DNA of 64,000 nucleotides from Ovis canadensis (lineage: Eukaryota > Chordata > Mammalia > Artiodactyla > Bovidae), in the NCBI RefSeq assembly GCF_042477335.2, contig NC_091264.1:31621386-31685385 (forward strand), given 5' to 3'. A model generated the notes under the pieces. The model ran no database searches. It worked only from the letters and a program-made list of their open reading frames with translations, and had not been told where the DNA came from. The translations under genes and the position numbers were made by a program. Position 1 is the stretch's first letter. Each line of letters opens with the position of its first letter. Positions 25,278 through 35,252 of this stretch are shown in pieces.

Positions 25278-25583
25278 ACTCATGGCCATGGATGCTCGTA
25301 CAGGATTTGGGATTTTATGTGTTGGCTCAAGCACCTGGGAGAGGAATTAATAGTCTGCTAAGATGCTTAATTAAAGCCTGGACTTAATGGTAGCCTAGAG
25401 TTAATAAACTTGAAATGCCAGAATTTCCCTGGCATGCTATAGAGGAAGGAATCCAAAACCTCAGAGAGATGGGAATGCTGGATTGGATTTATTATGTGCA
25501 ATCTGCTTAACTACTCCTAGCCATGTATTTTAAGGCGGTCTGGAAAACACTCTCTTTCACCAAAGGATTAAGAAATGCATTGG

Positions 25584-25915
25584 TGGACTTCCCTCGTGGT
25601 CTAGTGGTTAAGAATCCCCTGTCGGTGTAGGGGACATGGGTTTGATCCATGGTCTGGGAAGATTCTACATGCTACAAGGCAGCCCATGCAGTGAAACTGC
25701 TGAGCTGGTGCTCTGGAGTCATTGAGCTGTGAGCTCACTCTAGAGCCCGTGTGCCACAATACTGAAGCCTGCAAGCTCTAGAGCCTGTGATTTGCAACAA
25801 CGAGAAGCCCCCACACCACAACTAGAGAGTAGCCCCCGCTCGCCACAACTAGAGAAAGCCCACACTCAGCAACAAAGACCCAGCATAGCCAAAAATAAGT
25901 AAATAAATAAAACCT
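25584..25915 (+). mobile_element. CHR-type SINE, long form
   Basis: About 330 bp: head GGACTTCCCTCGTGGTCTAG, long GCAACAACGAGAAGC body, tail CAGCATAGCCAAAAATAAGT. Confidence 0.85.
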
Positions 25916-26761
25916 AAAAATTAAAAAAATGCCTGGGTGAGGGCCACCAGCTCCTAGACTAGCTCTGATGGCCATCCTCTGTAGGCTGGAGATGCTAATG
26001 AGGGATATCAGATAGTGAAACTTAATTCCCTGATCTTGATGAGAATAATGATATCCTAGTGGGGTAAACAGCAGGTGGTGATGCTTAACAACCAAATAAT
26101 GACCCAGAATAAAGCATGGGAAAGAATGGTCAGCAAGTGGGCAAAAATGACAGGCTGTGGACTACGGTCAGCCTTTTCCCCAGGCACTCCAGGGCTTGTT
26201 TGGTGGACCCGTGGTAGCAGGCATGGAAGCTATTGCTTTGGCTTACTATCATGGTCTTCCCTGAGGACTTCCCATGGTCCCTGAGGCTAGTCTGGCTGTG
26301 GCCAGTGCTGAGTGACCACCCTACTTATGGCCTGACAGAGCACCATTCTCATTTTGACTTGATTTGGCCCCCCTAGAAAGGATGGGCTGTGCTTTATCTT
26401 CAAGAGGACACACGTTCCAGATATGACTTCACTGTTGCCTCCAGTGCTTGTGTACTCACCACTATTTATGGACTTAAAGAATACCTTCTCCATCACCATG
26501 GCATGCCACATAACATCGCCTGCAACATGGGCACATGTACTATGGCCAAGAATGCATACAGATGAGCTCATACCCAAGGCACTCACCGGTCTTACCAGGT
26601 GCCCCATGACCCAGGGGCGGCTGGCTTGATAGAATGGAGGACGCACCAGCTCTAGGCTCAGTTAGAGCAGAGAAACTACAGCCTACAAGGTGGACGTTCT
26701 ATCCTGTAGGAATACTGTGTATTCTTTAAGCCCAAACCAGAATTGTGTGTCCCAGTACACT

Positions 26762-26982
26762 GGGATTTCCCTGGTGGCTCAGTGAGTAAAGACTCTGCCT
26801 ATAATACAGGAGATGCCGGAGACGTGAGTTTGATTCCTGGATTGGGAAGATCCCCTAGAGAAGGGAATGGCAACCCACGCCAGTATTCTTGCCTGGAGAC
26901 TCCCCATGGACAGCGGAGTCTGCAGGCTATAGTCCATAGGGTCGCAAAGAGTCGGACACAACCGAAGCAACTGAGCCCGCAC
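26762..26982 (+). mobile_element. Bov-tA SINE in the ERVL fossil
   Basis: GGGATTTCCCTGGTGGCTCA head, CAACCCACGCCAGTATTCTT body, GAGTCGGACACAACCGAAGC tail. Confidence 0.9.
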
Positions 26983-28260
26983 ACATATATACAACCAAGA
27001 GGTGGGGGTAGCTGCAGGCTTTTCCCTGTTATAGCTAAAGTTTAGGATCTACTGAAAGAGCTTTTGCTACCCATCCCCATAACCTTGACCTCAGGGAGTC
27101 TGGCATTTCTAGCATTCAAGGGAGAAACACTTGCACTGTGGAATGATCCTAGTACTGATTATTTAGAAAAGCTGAGATGACCCCTGGCCATTTTGGTTTC
27201 TCATGCTACTGAACCAGCAGGCAGAGAAAGAGGTTAGTGTAATATCTGGGTTGACTAATCTCAATTACCAGAGAAAATTTTGCTTGCTACCATACTCTAG
27301 AGGTAGGTGCTAGGTCTGGAACTCTGGGGATTTACTAAGTGCCTCTTAATTCACTGCTCAATGCTGCAACTAAGACCCGGTGCAGTCAAATAAATAAATG
27401 TGTTTTTTTTTTTTTTAAAAAAAAGAATCAGTTCCCTAAAAAAGAATTCTCTGCTCAGTTGTCCTGGTTAACAGAAAATTTCAGCAACCCACTATGTCAA
27501 GATTCTCAAGGACTCAGACCCCATAGGAATAAAGGTCTGAGTCACCACCAGGTAAAGAACACAGTCCAGCCAAGGTGCTGGCAAAGGATAAAAAGAATAC
27601 ATCATTGAAGGGCAAAGGAGGCAGCTGTGAATATGAACTTAGTTCTCCTAACCCCATTGTCCCCTGCTACCTTATGTGAACAACACTGATGGGAGCTAAT
27701 ATTTTAGGTTTCAGTTGACATACGACGTCACTTCCCAATGATACAGTAGTCGATGGGTCCCTGCATGTTCTCTGTGCTGGGGACATGGATTTTTCATCTG
27801 CACAAAGATTAAGAGGACCTTCTCTGTGACCTTCCAGACTCTTCCTCCCGCTTCCCATCCCACCAGCCCTGTGCCCTGGAAAGCCTCAGAGGACTCTCAT
27901 ACCCCCTACTTGTCAGTGGGGGACCAGCCAGAGGTCTAAGGCTAGGAAGATGGCAAAGTCAGGTCCTTTATTCTCCTGCTTCCCTCCCTGCCAGATCAGC
28001 AGCACCTCCATTATTGGGAGGTCACAGCTGTTGTCAAGGACCCTCTCCACATAGCTGTCTCTGGCTCTGGGTTCCTGTAACTGCTCCCCTCCCCTCTTCT
28101 GGCCTCAGGGGCTGACACCCCACTATTACTAACCATGGGGTGCTGCAACAGCCTTAGCGATTTCTTTATACCCTGCCCACACCTTTACAAACAATCCCTT
28201 TATTAAACTCTCTTCAAATTACCCATCAGTGTTTCTGCTAGGACCCTGGCACATACAACA

Positions 28261-28474
28261 TGTATTTTAATTAGGATTAGTTTGGCAATGAGCAACAGAA
28301 ACCCTAAAATAACAATAGTGTACACAGACTAAAATTTACGTCTTTCTTATGTAAATTAAACTTGGTGCTAAGCAACCCACGCTGGTGTGGTGTCTCCATG
28401 AACCTCAGACCATACTACATATTCTTTTTTTAAATCCTTGAGCATCATCATAAAAGTTTTCCGTGACACTTGTC
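28261..28474. other. Short unassigned stretch
   Basis: Nothing recognised between the ERVL fossil and the following BovB fragment. Confidence 0.3.
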
Positions 28475-28588
28475 ATTGTTCAGTCGCCCAGTCACGTCCG
28501 ACTCTTGGCAACCCCATGGACTGCAGCATGCCAGTCCGCTCTGTCCCTTACCATCTCCCAAAGTTTGCCCAAGTTCACATCCGTGGCA
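28475..28588 (-). mobile_element. BovB LINE 3' end fragment, reverse
   Basis: TGTTCAGTCGCCCAGTCACG through TACCATCTCCCAAAGTTTGC, the usual BovB/Bov-A2 3' sequence. Confidence 0.75.
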
Positions 28589-29014
28589 TCACAAGCTTTT
28601 TAGAAAGAATCAAGACTTGGCCCAAGCATCATCTTCTAAAGAATTTTCCTGATTCTCACTCCAGCTCTAGAAGAATAATCTCCCTCTTCTAATACCCCAT
28701 TCTCTACCCCTAAACATACACACATACACAGACATGTCATACTCCAAGTCCCTGATCTGTTTATGAGCCCGTCTCCTTCCATGACCACAAGGAATTTCTC
28801 TTTTTGTCTTATTATGTCCAGCCCCAATCTTTGGCATAAAACAGACCAGTAAATGGGTCTGAATGAAAGGACATTTTAAGGCCTGCATAATATTTCATCA
28901 TGTAGACTTATTCTAGTTTATTCAGTTATTACCTTAATATTGAACATTGAGGTGATTTTATTTTATTTTTGAACATTGAGGTGATTTTAATTTTTCATTT
29001 TAAATATTATTGTA

Positions 29015-29147
29015 GGGGGGATATCCTTGGTGGCCCAGTGGTTAAGACTCCACCCTTCTACTGTGGGGTGTGCGGGTTTAATCCCTGGTAAGGGAACAAA
29101 GATCCTGAATGTTGCCAGTGTGGCCAAAAATAAATAAATAAATAAAA
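29015..29147 (+). mobile_element. CHR-type SINE
   Basis: ATATCCTTGGTGGCCCAGTG head, tail GTGGCCAAAAATAAATAAAT. Confidence 0.8.
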
Positions 29148-29202
29148 ATTACTGTAGGATTTTAAGTTGATCAATGGAACAGGTATCCCTGTCAGTACTT
29201 TT

Positions 29203-29325
29203 TTAAAGGCTGCACTGGGTCTTAGTTTGCAGGATGTGGGATCTAGTTTCCTGACCAGGGATGGGACTGGGGCCCCCTGCATTGGGAGCTCAGAGTCTTA
29301 GCCACTGGACCATCAGGGAAGTCTC
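29203..29325 (-). mobile_element. CHR-type SINE, reverse
   Basis: AGGCTGCACTGGGTCTTAGT to CACTGGACCATCAGGGAAGT. Confidence 0.8.
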
Positions 29326-31002
29326 CCATCGGTATTGCTGAAAGAAACTTCTACTCGATATTTCAGTAGACACACACGCTGACTCCCTGTTTGCCCCTCT
29401 GGTTACGGTTGAATCAGGTAGGTCAGGTTCACACTCCGTAATTACTGGTAGCATCAGCAATCTTCTCTAGTAAGCTTTGCTACTTTTCCTAAACTTTCTT
29501 TTTCACATTCTATGTGGCTCACCTCAGTTAAACAACAGCCCTGGGTTTTCTACCTGTGCCTGTGAAAACAGAGGGGAGAAGGATAATCCGCTGTGCACCC
29601 AGCAGTCAGATGGGTCCTCGTATTAAGTTGAATTCTCCCCACAACCTTGAGAAAAAAGCTTTGGAGAGAGACAGACCTATGAACACATACCTGGAATGAA
29701 TGGCCAACTTCACATGCCTACCAGAGAATCCTCTGCGATGTAACTGCGTTTTTCAGAGCCTCAGTTTCCTCGACTGCAAAATTGGGATATCACGTGATCT
29801 GAGAGGCTGAACTGAGGATTAATGAGATGTCTGTTAACACCCTCTGGCTCTAAATTGTGGATCTGCAAATGGCAGGTTCTGTCCCAAGTGAGGAGCTCAG
29901 GGCAGGGGTTCAGTTCTGGGATCTAAAACCAGCATCCTCACCATCCTGCGGGGAGGGCATCTTTAGAACCTGCCAGGCTGTGAGGTCGGGGTTGGGGGAG
30001 ATTCCTGGGGCTGCTGGAAGGAGGGAACCAGTGTAAGAGCAGGCAAAGAAATCTTCCAGGCCAAGCTGTGTCAGGGAGCTGGGAATGGGCCAGTAGAAGG
30101 GTAGCTGTCCCAACTCGAGGTGGCCCAAGCAGACAGCAGGTGAAGCAGGCTGCTGATGGCACGGATGGGGGTGGGGGTCTTCAGCCTTCTTATTCTGGGA
30201 AGATCTTGAAACTCAAAACCAAAGCAAGCCAAAGGGCTCTTCCCCATCTGTATTGTGGTAACTGAGCCCAAGCCAGCACCTCCACCGGCTGGAAGGCAGG
30301 AGAGTCGTTAAGGACACCTGCCTCTCTCCCTCCCCCTCCCGGCGGGAACCCACTGAGACTGCAAGACTGCGAGCACCTGGGCCAGGGTGGCGCCTGGGAA
30401 CACGTGGCACCCAAAGCCGTGGCACCCAAAGCTGCCAGGCGGCCCCATGGGAAAGGGGTGGGAACTCAACCTGGGCTTCGGGGGTCCCTCAGGTCACCGG
30501 AGAGTGCCATCGACGAGATTCTTAAAATAACCATCCAGGCAGAAACGAGTGAAGATGGTACCAGGATAAAGAAATCAGGGAGCCAGGAAGAAATAAACCC
30601 GCCAATGTAAAAGATATTAACATGTAATAAAGAACATTTTGCAAATAGTAAGGACAGGAAGGATTATCTATGAATAATCCTGGGATAATTGATTTGTTCT
30701 TTGGTGGTAAAAAATGAAATTTAGAGGCACATCTTCTACAACATACCGAAATTAATTTGGTTCCCGATGGCGCTAAATTGGAGGTGGGGGATTAAACAAC
30801 ACTTGCACAAAAAGACAAGTGGGAATGTATCCATCCTTTAGAGAGGAGAGGATTTTCTAGGCTTTAAAGGTATGAGATAAATCCAAATAGGGAAGATGGA
30901 TATGTTGGTTCATACAAAACAAACAATTGCAGGTTTTTTTAAAAAAGTGAAATTAGAAGTAGTCAGTGAATTGGGAAAAGGCTCCAGCCAAGTGTATTAT
31001 AG
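29326..31002. other. Mostly unique intergenic DNA
   Basis: A MIR fragment lies at about 29750-29850 (GAGCCTCAGTTTCCTCGACT). At 30404-30432 the word GTGGCACCCAAAGC is repeated in tandem. Several short open frames at 29900-30610 resemble no protein I know. Confidence 0.4.
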
Positions 31003-31208
31003 GTCTTCCCAGGTGGCTAAGTGCTAAAGAGTCCGCCTGCAATGAGGAGACTCAGGTTTCATCTCTGGCTCAGGAAGATGCCCTGGAGAAGGAAATGGCA
31101 ACCTTCTCCAGTATTCTTGTCTGGGAAATCCCATGGACAAAAGAGCCTGGCTAGTCATAGTCCATGGGGTCACAAAGAGTCAGACACAACTTATCGACTG
31201 AAACAACA
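31003..31208 (+). mobile_element. Bov-tA SINE
   Basis: CTTCCCAGGTGGCTAAGTGC head, GGAAATGGCAACCTTCTCCA body, GAGTCAGACACAACTTATCG tail. Confidence 0.85.
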
Positions 31209-31423
31209 ATGACGAAAGTGCATTATACACAGAGTTGATATCTTTAATATGTTAAAGCCCTTACAAAATTAATTAGACACTAGGACTAAAAGAGGACTAT
31301 AGACAGCACAGTAAAGGAAACAGCTAAAATGGGAAAATACTGTCATCAGGGGAATGAGATGCCATTAACTGATTAAAGTAGGATTTTTTTAATTTTTTAC
31401 TTTATTTTTTAATGAAATGCCAA

Positions 31424-31606
31424 AGATTGAAGGCAGGAGGAGAAGGGGATGACAGGAGACGAGATGGTTGGATGGCATCACTGACTCAATGGACATGAGT
31501 TTGACCAAGCTCTGGGAGATGGTGAAGGGCACGGAAGCCTGGAGTGCTGTCATCCATGGGGTTGCAAAGAGTCGGACACAACCGAGCAACTGAACAACAG
31601 CAACAA
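31424..31606 (+). mobile_element. BovB LINE 3' end fragment
   Basis: GATTGAAGGCAGGAGGAGAA, GGTTGGATGGCATCACTGAC and GAGTCGGACACAACCGAGCA: the BovB 3' end in plus orientation. Confidence 0.8.
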
Positions 31607-31672
31607 AGCTCTGGTAGGAGTGATGTGGGCCTTTCGTGCATTGTGGTGGTTTTATACCAACACAGATCATAA

Positions 31673-31888
31673 GGGGCTTCCCAGGTGGTGCAGCAGTAAA
31701 GAATTTGCCTGCCAATGCAGGAGACACAAGAGACATGAGTTTGATCCCTTGGTTGGGAAGATCCTCTGGAAAAGGAAATGGCAACCTGCTCCATTATTCT
31801 TGCCTGGAAAATCCCATGGACAGAGGAGCCTGGAGGGCTACAGTTCATGGGATCGAAAAGAGTGGGGCATGACTGAGTGACCGACCAC
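31673..31888 (+). mobile_element. Bov-tA SINE
   Basis: GGGGCTTCCCAGGTGGTGCA head, complete body and tail. Confidence 0.9.
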
Positions 31889-31967
31889 AAGCACAAAATT
31901 AGTATAACAGGTGTATCAGGGAGACTTAAAACACAGAGGCCTCAGATGCGCAACATCACTAATCATT

Positions 31968-32514
31968 CAGTTCAGTTCAGTCGCTCAGTCGTGTCCGACT
32001 CTTTGTGACCCCATGAATCGCAGCACACTAGGCCTCCCTGTCCATCACCAACTCCTGGAGTTCACTCAGATTCATGTCCATCGAGTCGGTGATGCCATCC
32101 AGCCAGCTCATCCTCTGTCGTCCCCTTCTCCTCCTGCCCCCAGTCCCTCTCAGCATCAGAGTCTTTTCCAATGAGTCAACTCTTCGCATGAAGTGGCCAA
32201 AGTACTGGAGCTTCAGCTTCAGCATCATTGCTTCCAAAGAAATCCCAGGGTTGATCTCCTTCAGAATGGACTGGTTGGATCTCCTTGCAGTCCAAGGGAC
32301 CCTCAAGAGTCTTCTCCAACACCACAGTTCAAACGCATCAGTTCTTTGGCGCTCAGCCTTCTTCACAGTCCAACTCTCACATCCATACATGACCGCAGGA
32401 AAAACCATTGCCTTGACTAGACGGACCTTAGTCGGCAAAGTAATGTCTCTGCTTTTGAATATGCTATCTAGGTTGGTCATAACTTTTCTTCCAAGGAGTA
32501 AGTGTCTTTTAATT
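31968..32514 (-). mobile_element. BovB LINE 3' end, reverse, with target duplication
   Basis: 547 bp bounded by perfect 12-bp duplications TCACTAATCATT (31956-31967 and 32515-32526). On the minus strand it codes the C-terminal part of the BovB ORF ([20 protein letters not shown]) from the 206-residue open frame ending at 32028. The frame is open here, but all upstream domains are missing. Confidence 0.92.
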
Positions 32515-32816
32515 TCACTAATCATTAGGGAAATACACATTGAAACCACCATAAGATAACACTTCACACCCATTCCAATGGCCACTATCAAAATTAAAGT
32601 TAGCATTAAATTACTGTATGATACAGCAATTCCACTTCTGGTATACACACAAAAGAACTAAAAGTAAGGTCTTGAAGAGAGGTTTGTACACCCATGTTTA
32701 CAATAGTTATAACAGAGAAGCAACCATTGAGGGATATCCAGTGAGAGATGTACAATAATGTGAATGTACTTAATATCACTGATCTTAAAATGGTAGATTT
32801 TATGTTATGTGTACTT

Positions 32817-33012
32817 TACTGTGTAGTAAAGAATCCACCGTCAATGCAGGAGACCTGAGTTCGATCCCTGGGTTGGGAAGATCCCTAGAGAATGAAATGG
32901 CAACTCATTTCAGTATTCTTGCCTGGAGAATCCCATGGACAGAGGAGTCTGGTGGGCTACAGTCCAGGGGATCGCAAGAATCAGAGATCACTTAACAACT
33001 AAACCACCACCA
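32817..33012 (+). mobile_element. Bov-tA SINE
   Basis: Body GAATCCACCGTCAATGCAGG to GGGGATCGCAAGAATCAGAG, a (CCA)n stretch, and a repeated ACTTTACT on both sides as target duplication. The 5' head is trimmed. Confidence 0.85.
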
Positions 33013-33477
33013 CCACCACTTTACTACAATTTTAAAAACTTTTAACTTAAACAGAAGCCCTCAAAATCATTGAGGCCTTTAAGCTAATCTTAAGGAAGTA
33101 AGTATGAATTTGGAAAATACTTTATGAATAAAGATAACTGTTGCCCCAAACTGGAAAACCCAAATATCTACAAGTAAAGGCATGGCTAAATAAGCTCTAG
33201 TATGTCTGTAGTTTTATGTTTTAATAATGTTTATTATCCTGATTTTTACAGGTTTATCATAGAAAATTGAAGAAATAAACAATTATAAACATGAAAAGAA
33301 AAACTATTCAATATCCTCACATGCAGAGATAGCCACTGTTAACATTTGGTATGCTTCCTTCTAGGAATAATCGTATATTTCTTATGCAAAATTGGGTGTA
33401 TATTTTCCTTTTAAATTTGAATCCTGTTTGTTTCAGTTTTCTGTATATGTAATTTAGCATACACATATATACAGAAA

Positions 33478-33700
33478 GAGAACATTTATTGACTTCTTAC
33501 TATATAGAGAGAATAATGCTAGACCCATTTCATGGGTGATCTGTTCAAGCTGAGGTATTATCATTCCTATTGTACAGATGAGGAAATTGAGATTTAGGGA
33601 AGTAAGTAATTTGGTGTAAATCACACAACTTCTGAATGATATAGTCAGGATTGAAAGCCAGGTGTTCTGGCTTCACAGCCCACACACTGAACCAAACTCT
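33478..33700 (-). mobile_element. MIR SINE, reverse
   Basis: GTACAGATGAGGAAATTGAG core and flanking MIR words in reverse orientation. Confidence 0.7.
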
Positions 33701-33765
33701 AGTCTATATCTCAAGTCATTAAATATTCTTTTAAAAACATGATTTTAAAAGGCACTGCATACAGG

Positions 33766-33888
33766 AATTCCCTGGTGGTCCAGTGGTTAGGACTCATCAC
33801 TTTCTCATCACTCATCACTGCCATCCCTGATCAGGAACTAAGATTCCCCCAAGTGGCCAGGCATGGCAAAAAAAAAAAAAAAAAAAAA
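33766..33888 (+). mobile_element. CHR-type SINE with poly(A)
   Basis: GGAATTCCCTGGTGGTCCAG head and a 20-base A tract. Confidence 0.85.
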
Positions 33889-34005
33889 GCTGCTGCGTAA
33901 CATTTACTAACATAAATACACCAAGCATTAGTTCATTCAACTCTTCTCCAAGCATTGAACATGGGTAGTTATTTTTCTTGGTTTGATTTTGTCGTTGTTT
34001 TGGGG

Positions 34006-34117
34006 GGTTTTTTTGGCTGCACACTGCAGCTAGCAGGATCTTAATTCCCCCACCAGGGATTGAACCTCAGCCCTTGGCAGTACGAAGTCCTAACCACGGG
34101 GCCACCAGGGAATTCCT
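34006..34117 (-). mobile_element. CHR-type SINE, reverse
   Basis: TTTTGGCTGCACACTGCAGC to GGGGCCACCAGGGAATTCC. Confidence 0.8.
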
Positions 34118-34311
34118 TCTCCTTGTTTCTAATGTAATACTTGAAAGAACGTTTTTGTGCACAAATCTTTGTCTTACAGTGATTGAATCTCTTATTCCAT
34201 CAGGATATATATCTGGATGTGAAGTGTCAGGGTCAAATTGATAGTTACAGCTAAAATTTAGGAGAGTCACTGAAAATGGCATTTTTAAAAGTCTACTTTT
34301 AAAAGGGGGCT

Positions 34312-34636
34312 TGAGGACTTCTATAGTGGTACCGTGGTTAAGAATCTGCCTGCCAATGCAGGAGACACGGGTTCCATCTCTGGTCAGGGATGACTCCACA
34401 AGCTACAGAGCAACTAAGCCTGTGCATCACAACTACTGAGCCCGTGAGCTGGAACTGCTGAGCCTATACGCCACAACTACTGAAGACTACTCACTCTAGA
34501 GCCTGTGCTCCGCAACGGTGAGACACTGCAGTGAGAAGCCCAAGCACCAACCAAGAGTAGCCCCGCTTGCCACAGCTACCCCCACACAGCAACATAGACC
34601 CAGCACAGCCAAAAATAATTTTTTTAAAAGCGGGGG
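34312..34636 (+). mobile_element. CHR-type SINE, long form
   Basis: GGTTAAGAATCTGCCTGCCA, CACAACTACTGAGCCCGTGA, GCAACGGTGAGACACTGCAG, tail CAGCACAGCCAAAAATAA. Confidence 0.85.
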
Positions 34637-34784
34637 AGGTAGCTTGATGCAATGGGGCAGGGAGTATATGGGAAATCACTTTTGCTGTTAACCTGAAACT
34701 GATCTAGAAAACAAATTCTATTTAAAAGGATTATATTTAACTACATGGAAATAAGCTTATTGGGCTTTTTGGCTATAGTAAGGC

Positions 34785-34945
34785 TAGCCATCAGAAAACA
34801 GTTCAAGCCCTGGCTCTGCCACTGACTGGCCAGCTGGGTGGCCTTGGGCAGGTCACTCAATCTCTCTGAGCCTCGGTTGCCTTGCCTGTGAAATGCAACT
34901 CACAGCACTTGGGTGATGGAATGAAGTGTTGGATGTTAAGCCCCT
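34785..34945 (+). mobile_element. MIR SINE
   Basis: GCCCTGGCTCTGCCACTGAC and CTTGGGCAGGTCACTCAATC are well-kept MIR core words. About 300 bp upstream of PTCRA. Confidence 0.85.
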
Positions 34946-35139
34946 GACATACCGTCAAGTGCTCTAGATCCTGTAAGTGACAGGGGCAGTGGCTGGGAAA
35001 AGGCCTTGCACGCTGTGGAGTGCTCTTCAGATGGGAGGGAGTGTGGTGTTCCGAGTTCCCTGGACCGGTGAGAGAAGGCTGGGTTTGGGGGCCAGGCTGG
35101 GGGTGGGAGGCTCCTCACCGGGGGAAACGGCTCCGTGGT

Positions 35140-35252
35140 GGAGCAGCTGAGATGCAGCTGTGCCTGTGGCCTGCGAGGCCGTCTTGTGGCTGCCTCCTCC
35201 CCCAGCCCACACACAGGTCTGCAGCTGGGTCCTGCCTCCTCTCAGGTGGGCC
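35140..35252 (+). promoter_or_regulatory. PTCRA: PTCRA proximal promoter with three CAGCTG E-boxes
   Basis: CAGCTG occurs at 35144-35149, 35155-35160 and 35222-35227, within 110 bases upstream of the start codon. No TATA box. pTalpha transcription is known to depend on E proteins (E2A/HEB), so these are reasonable candidate sites; their use here is inference. The transcription start is not fixed, so one or more could lie in the 5' UTR. Confidence 0.45.

Larger units (their letters stand above)
24870..28260 (+). mobile_element. ERVL-type retrovirus fossil (broken) with MLT2-like 3' LTR
   Basis: The region about 26050-26640 reads like the integrase-side part of ERVL pol as I remember it (words CACCATTCTCATTTTGACTT, GAGGACACACGTTCCAGATA, GGCTGGCTTGATAGAATGG). 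27480-27620 resembles the ERVL 3' coding end. The end at about 27700-28260 looks like an MLT2-class LTR, closing with TTATTAAACTCTCTTCAAAT and TACAACA. It is heavily broken, with SINE insertions at 25584 and 26762. ERVL insertions of this kind mostly predate the split of placental orders. Confidence 0.55.
31889..33060 (+). mobile_element. L1 LINE 3' fragment, split by a BovB and a Bov-tA
   Basis: Old L1 sequence: CAACATCACTAATCATTAGG (across the BovB site), ACTTCACACCCATTCCAATG, GATACAGCAATTCCACTTCT, ACCCATGTTTACAATAGTTA. The L1 pieces outside the two insertions join collinearly. Confidence 0.75.

Noticed and set aside
26290-26650. Possible unknown gene from overlapping open frames on both strands
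   Set aside because: Better explained as an ERVL pol remnant.
32028-32648. 206-codon minus-strand open frame
   Set aside because: C-terminal part of a BovB in reverse, joined by chance to flanking L1 sequence.
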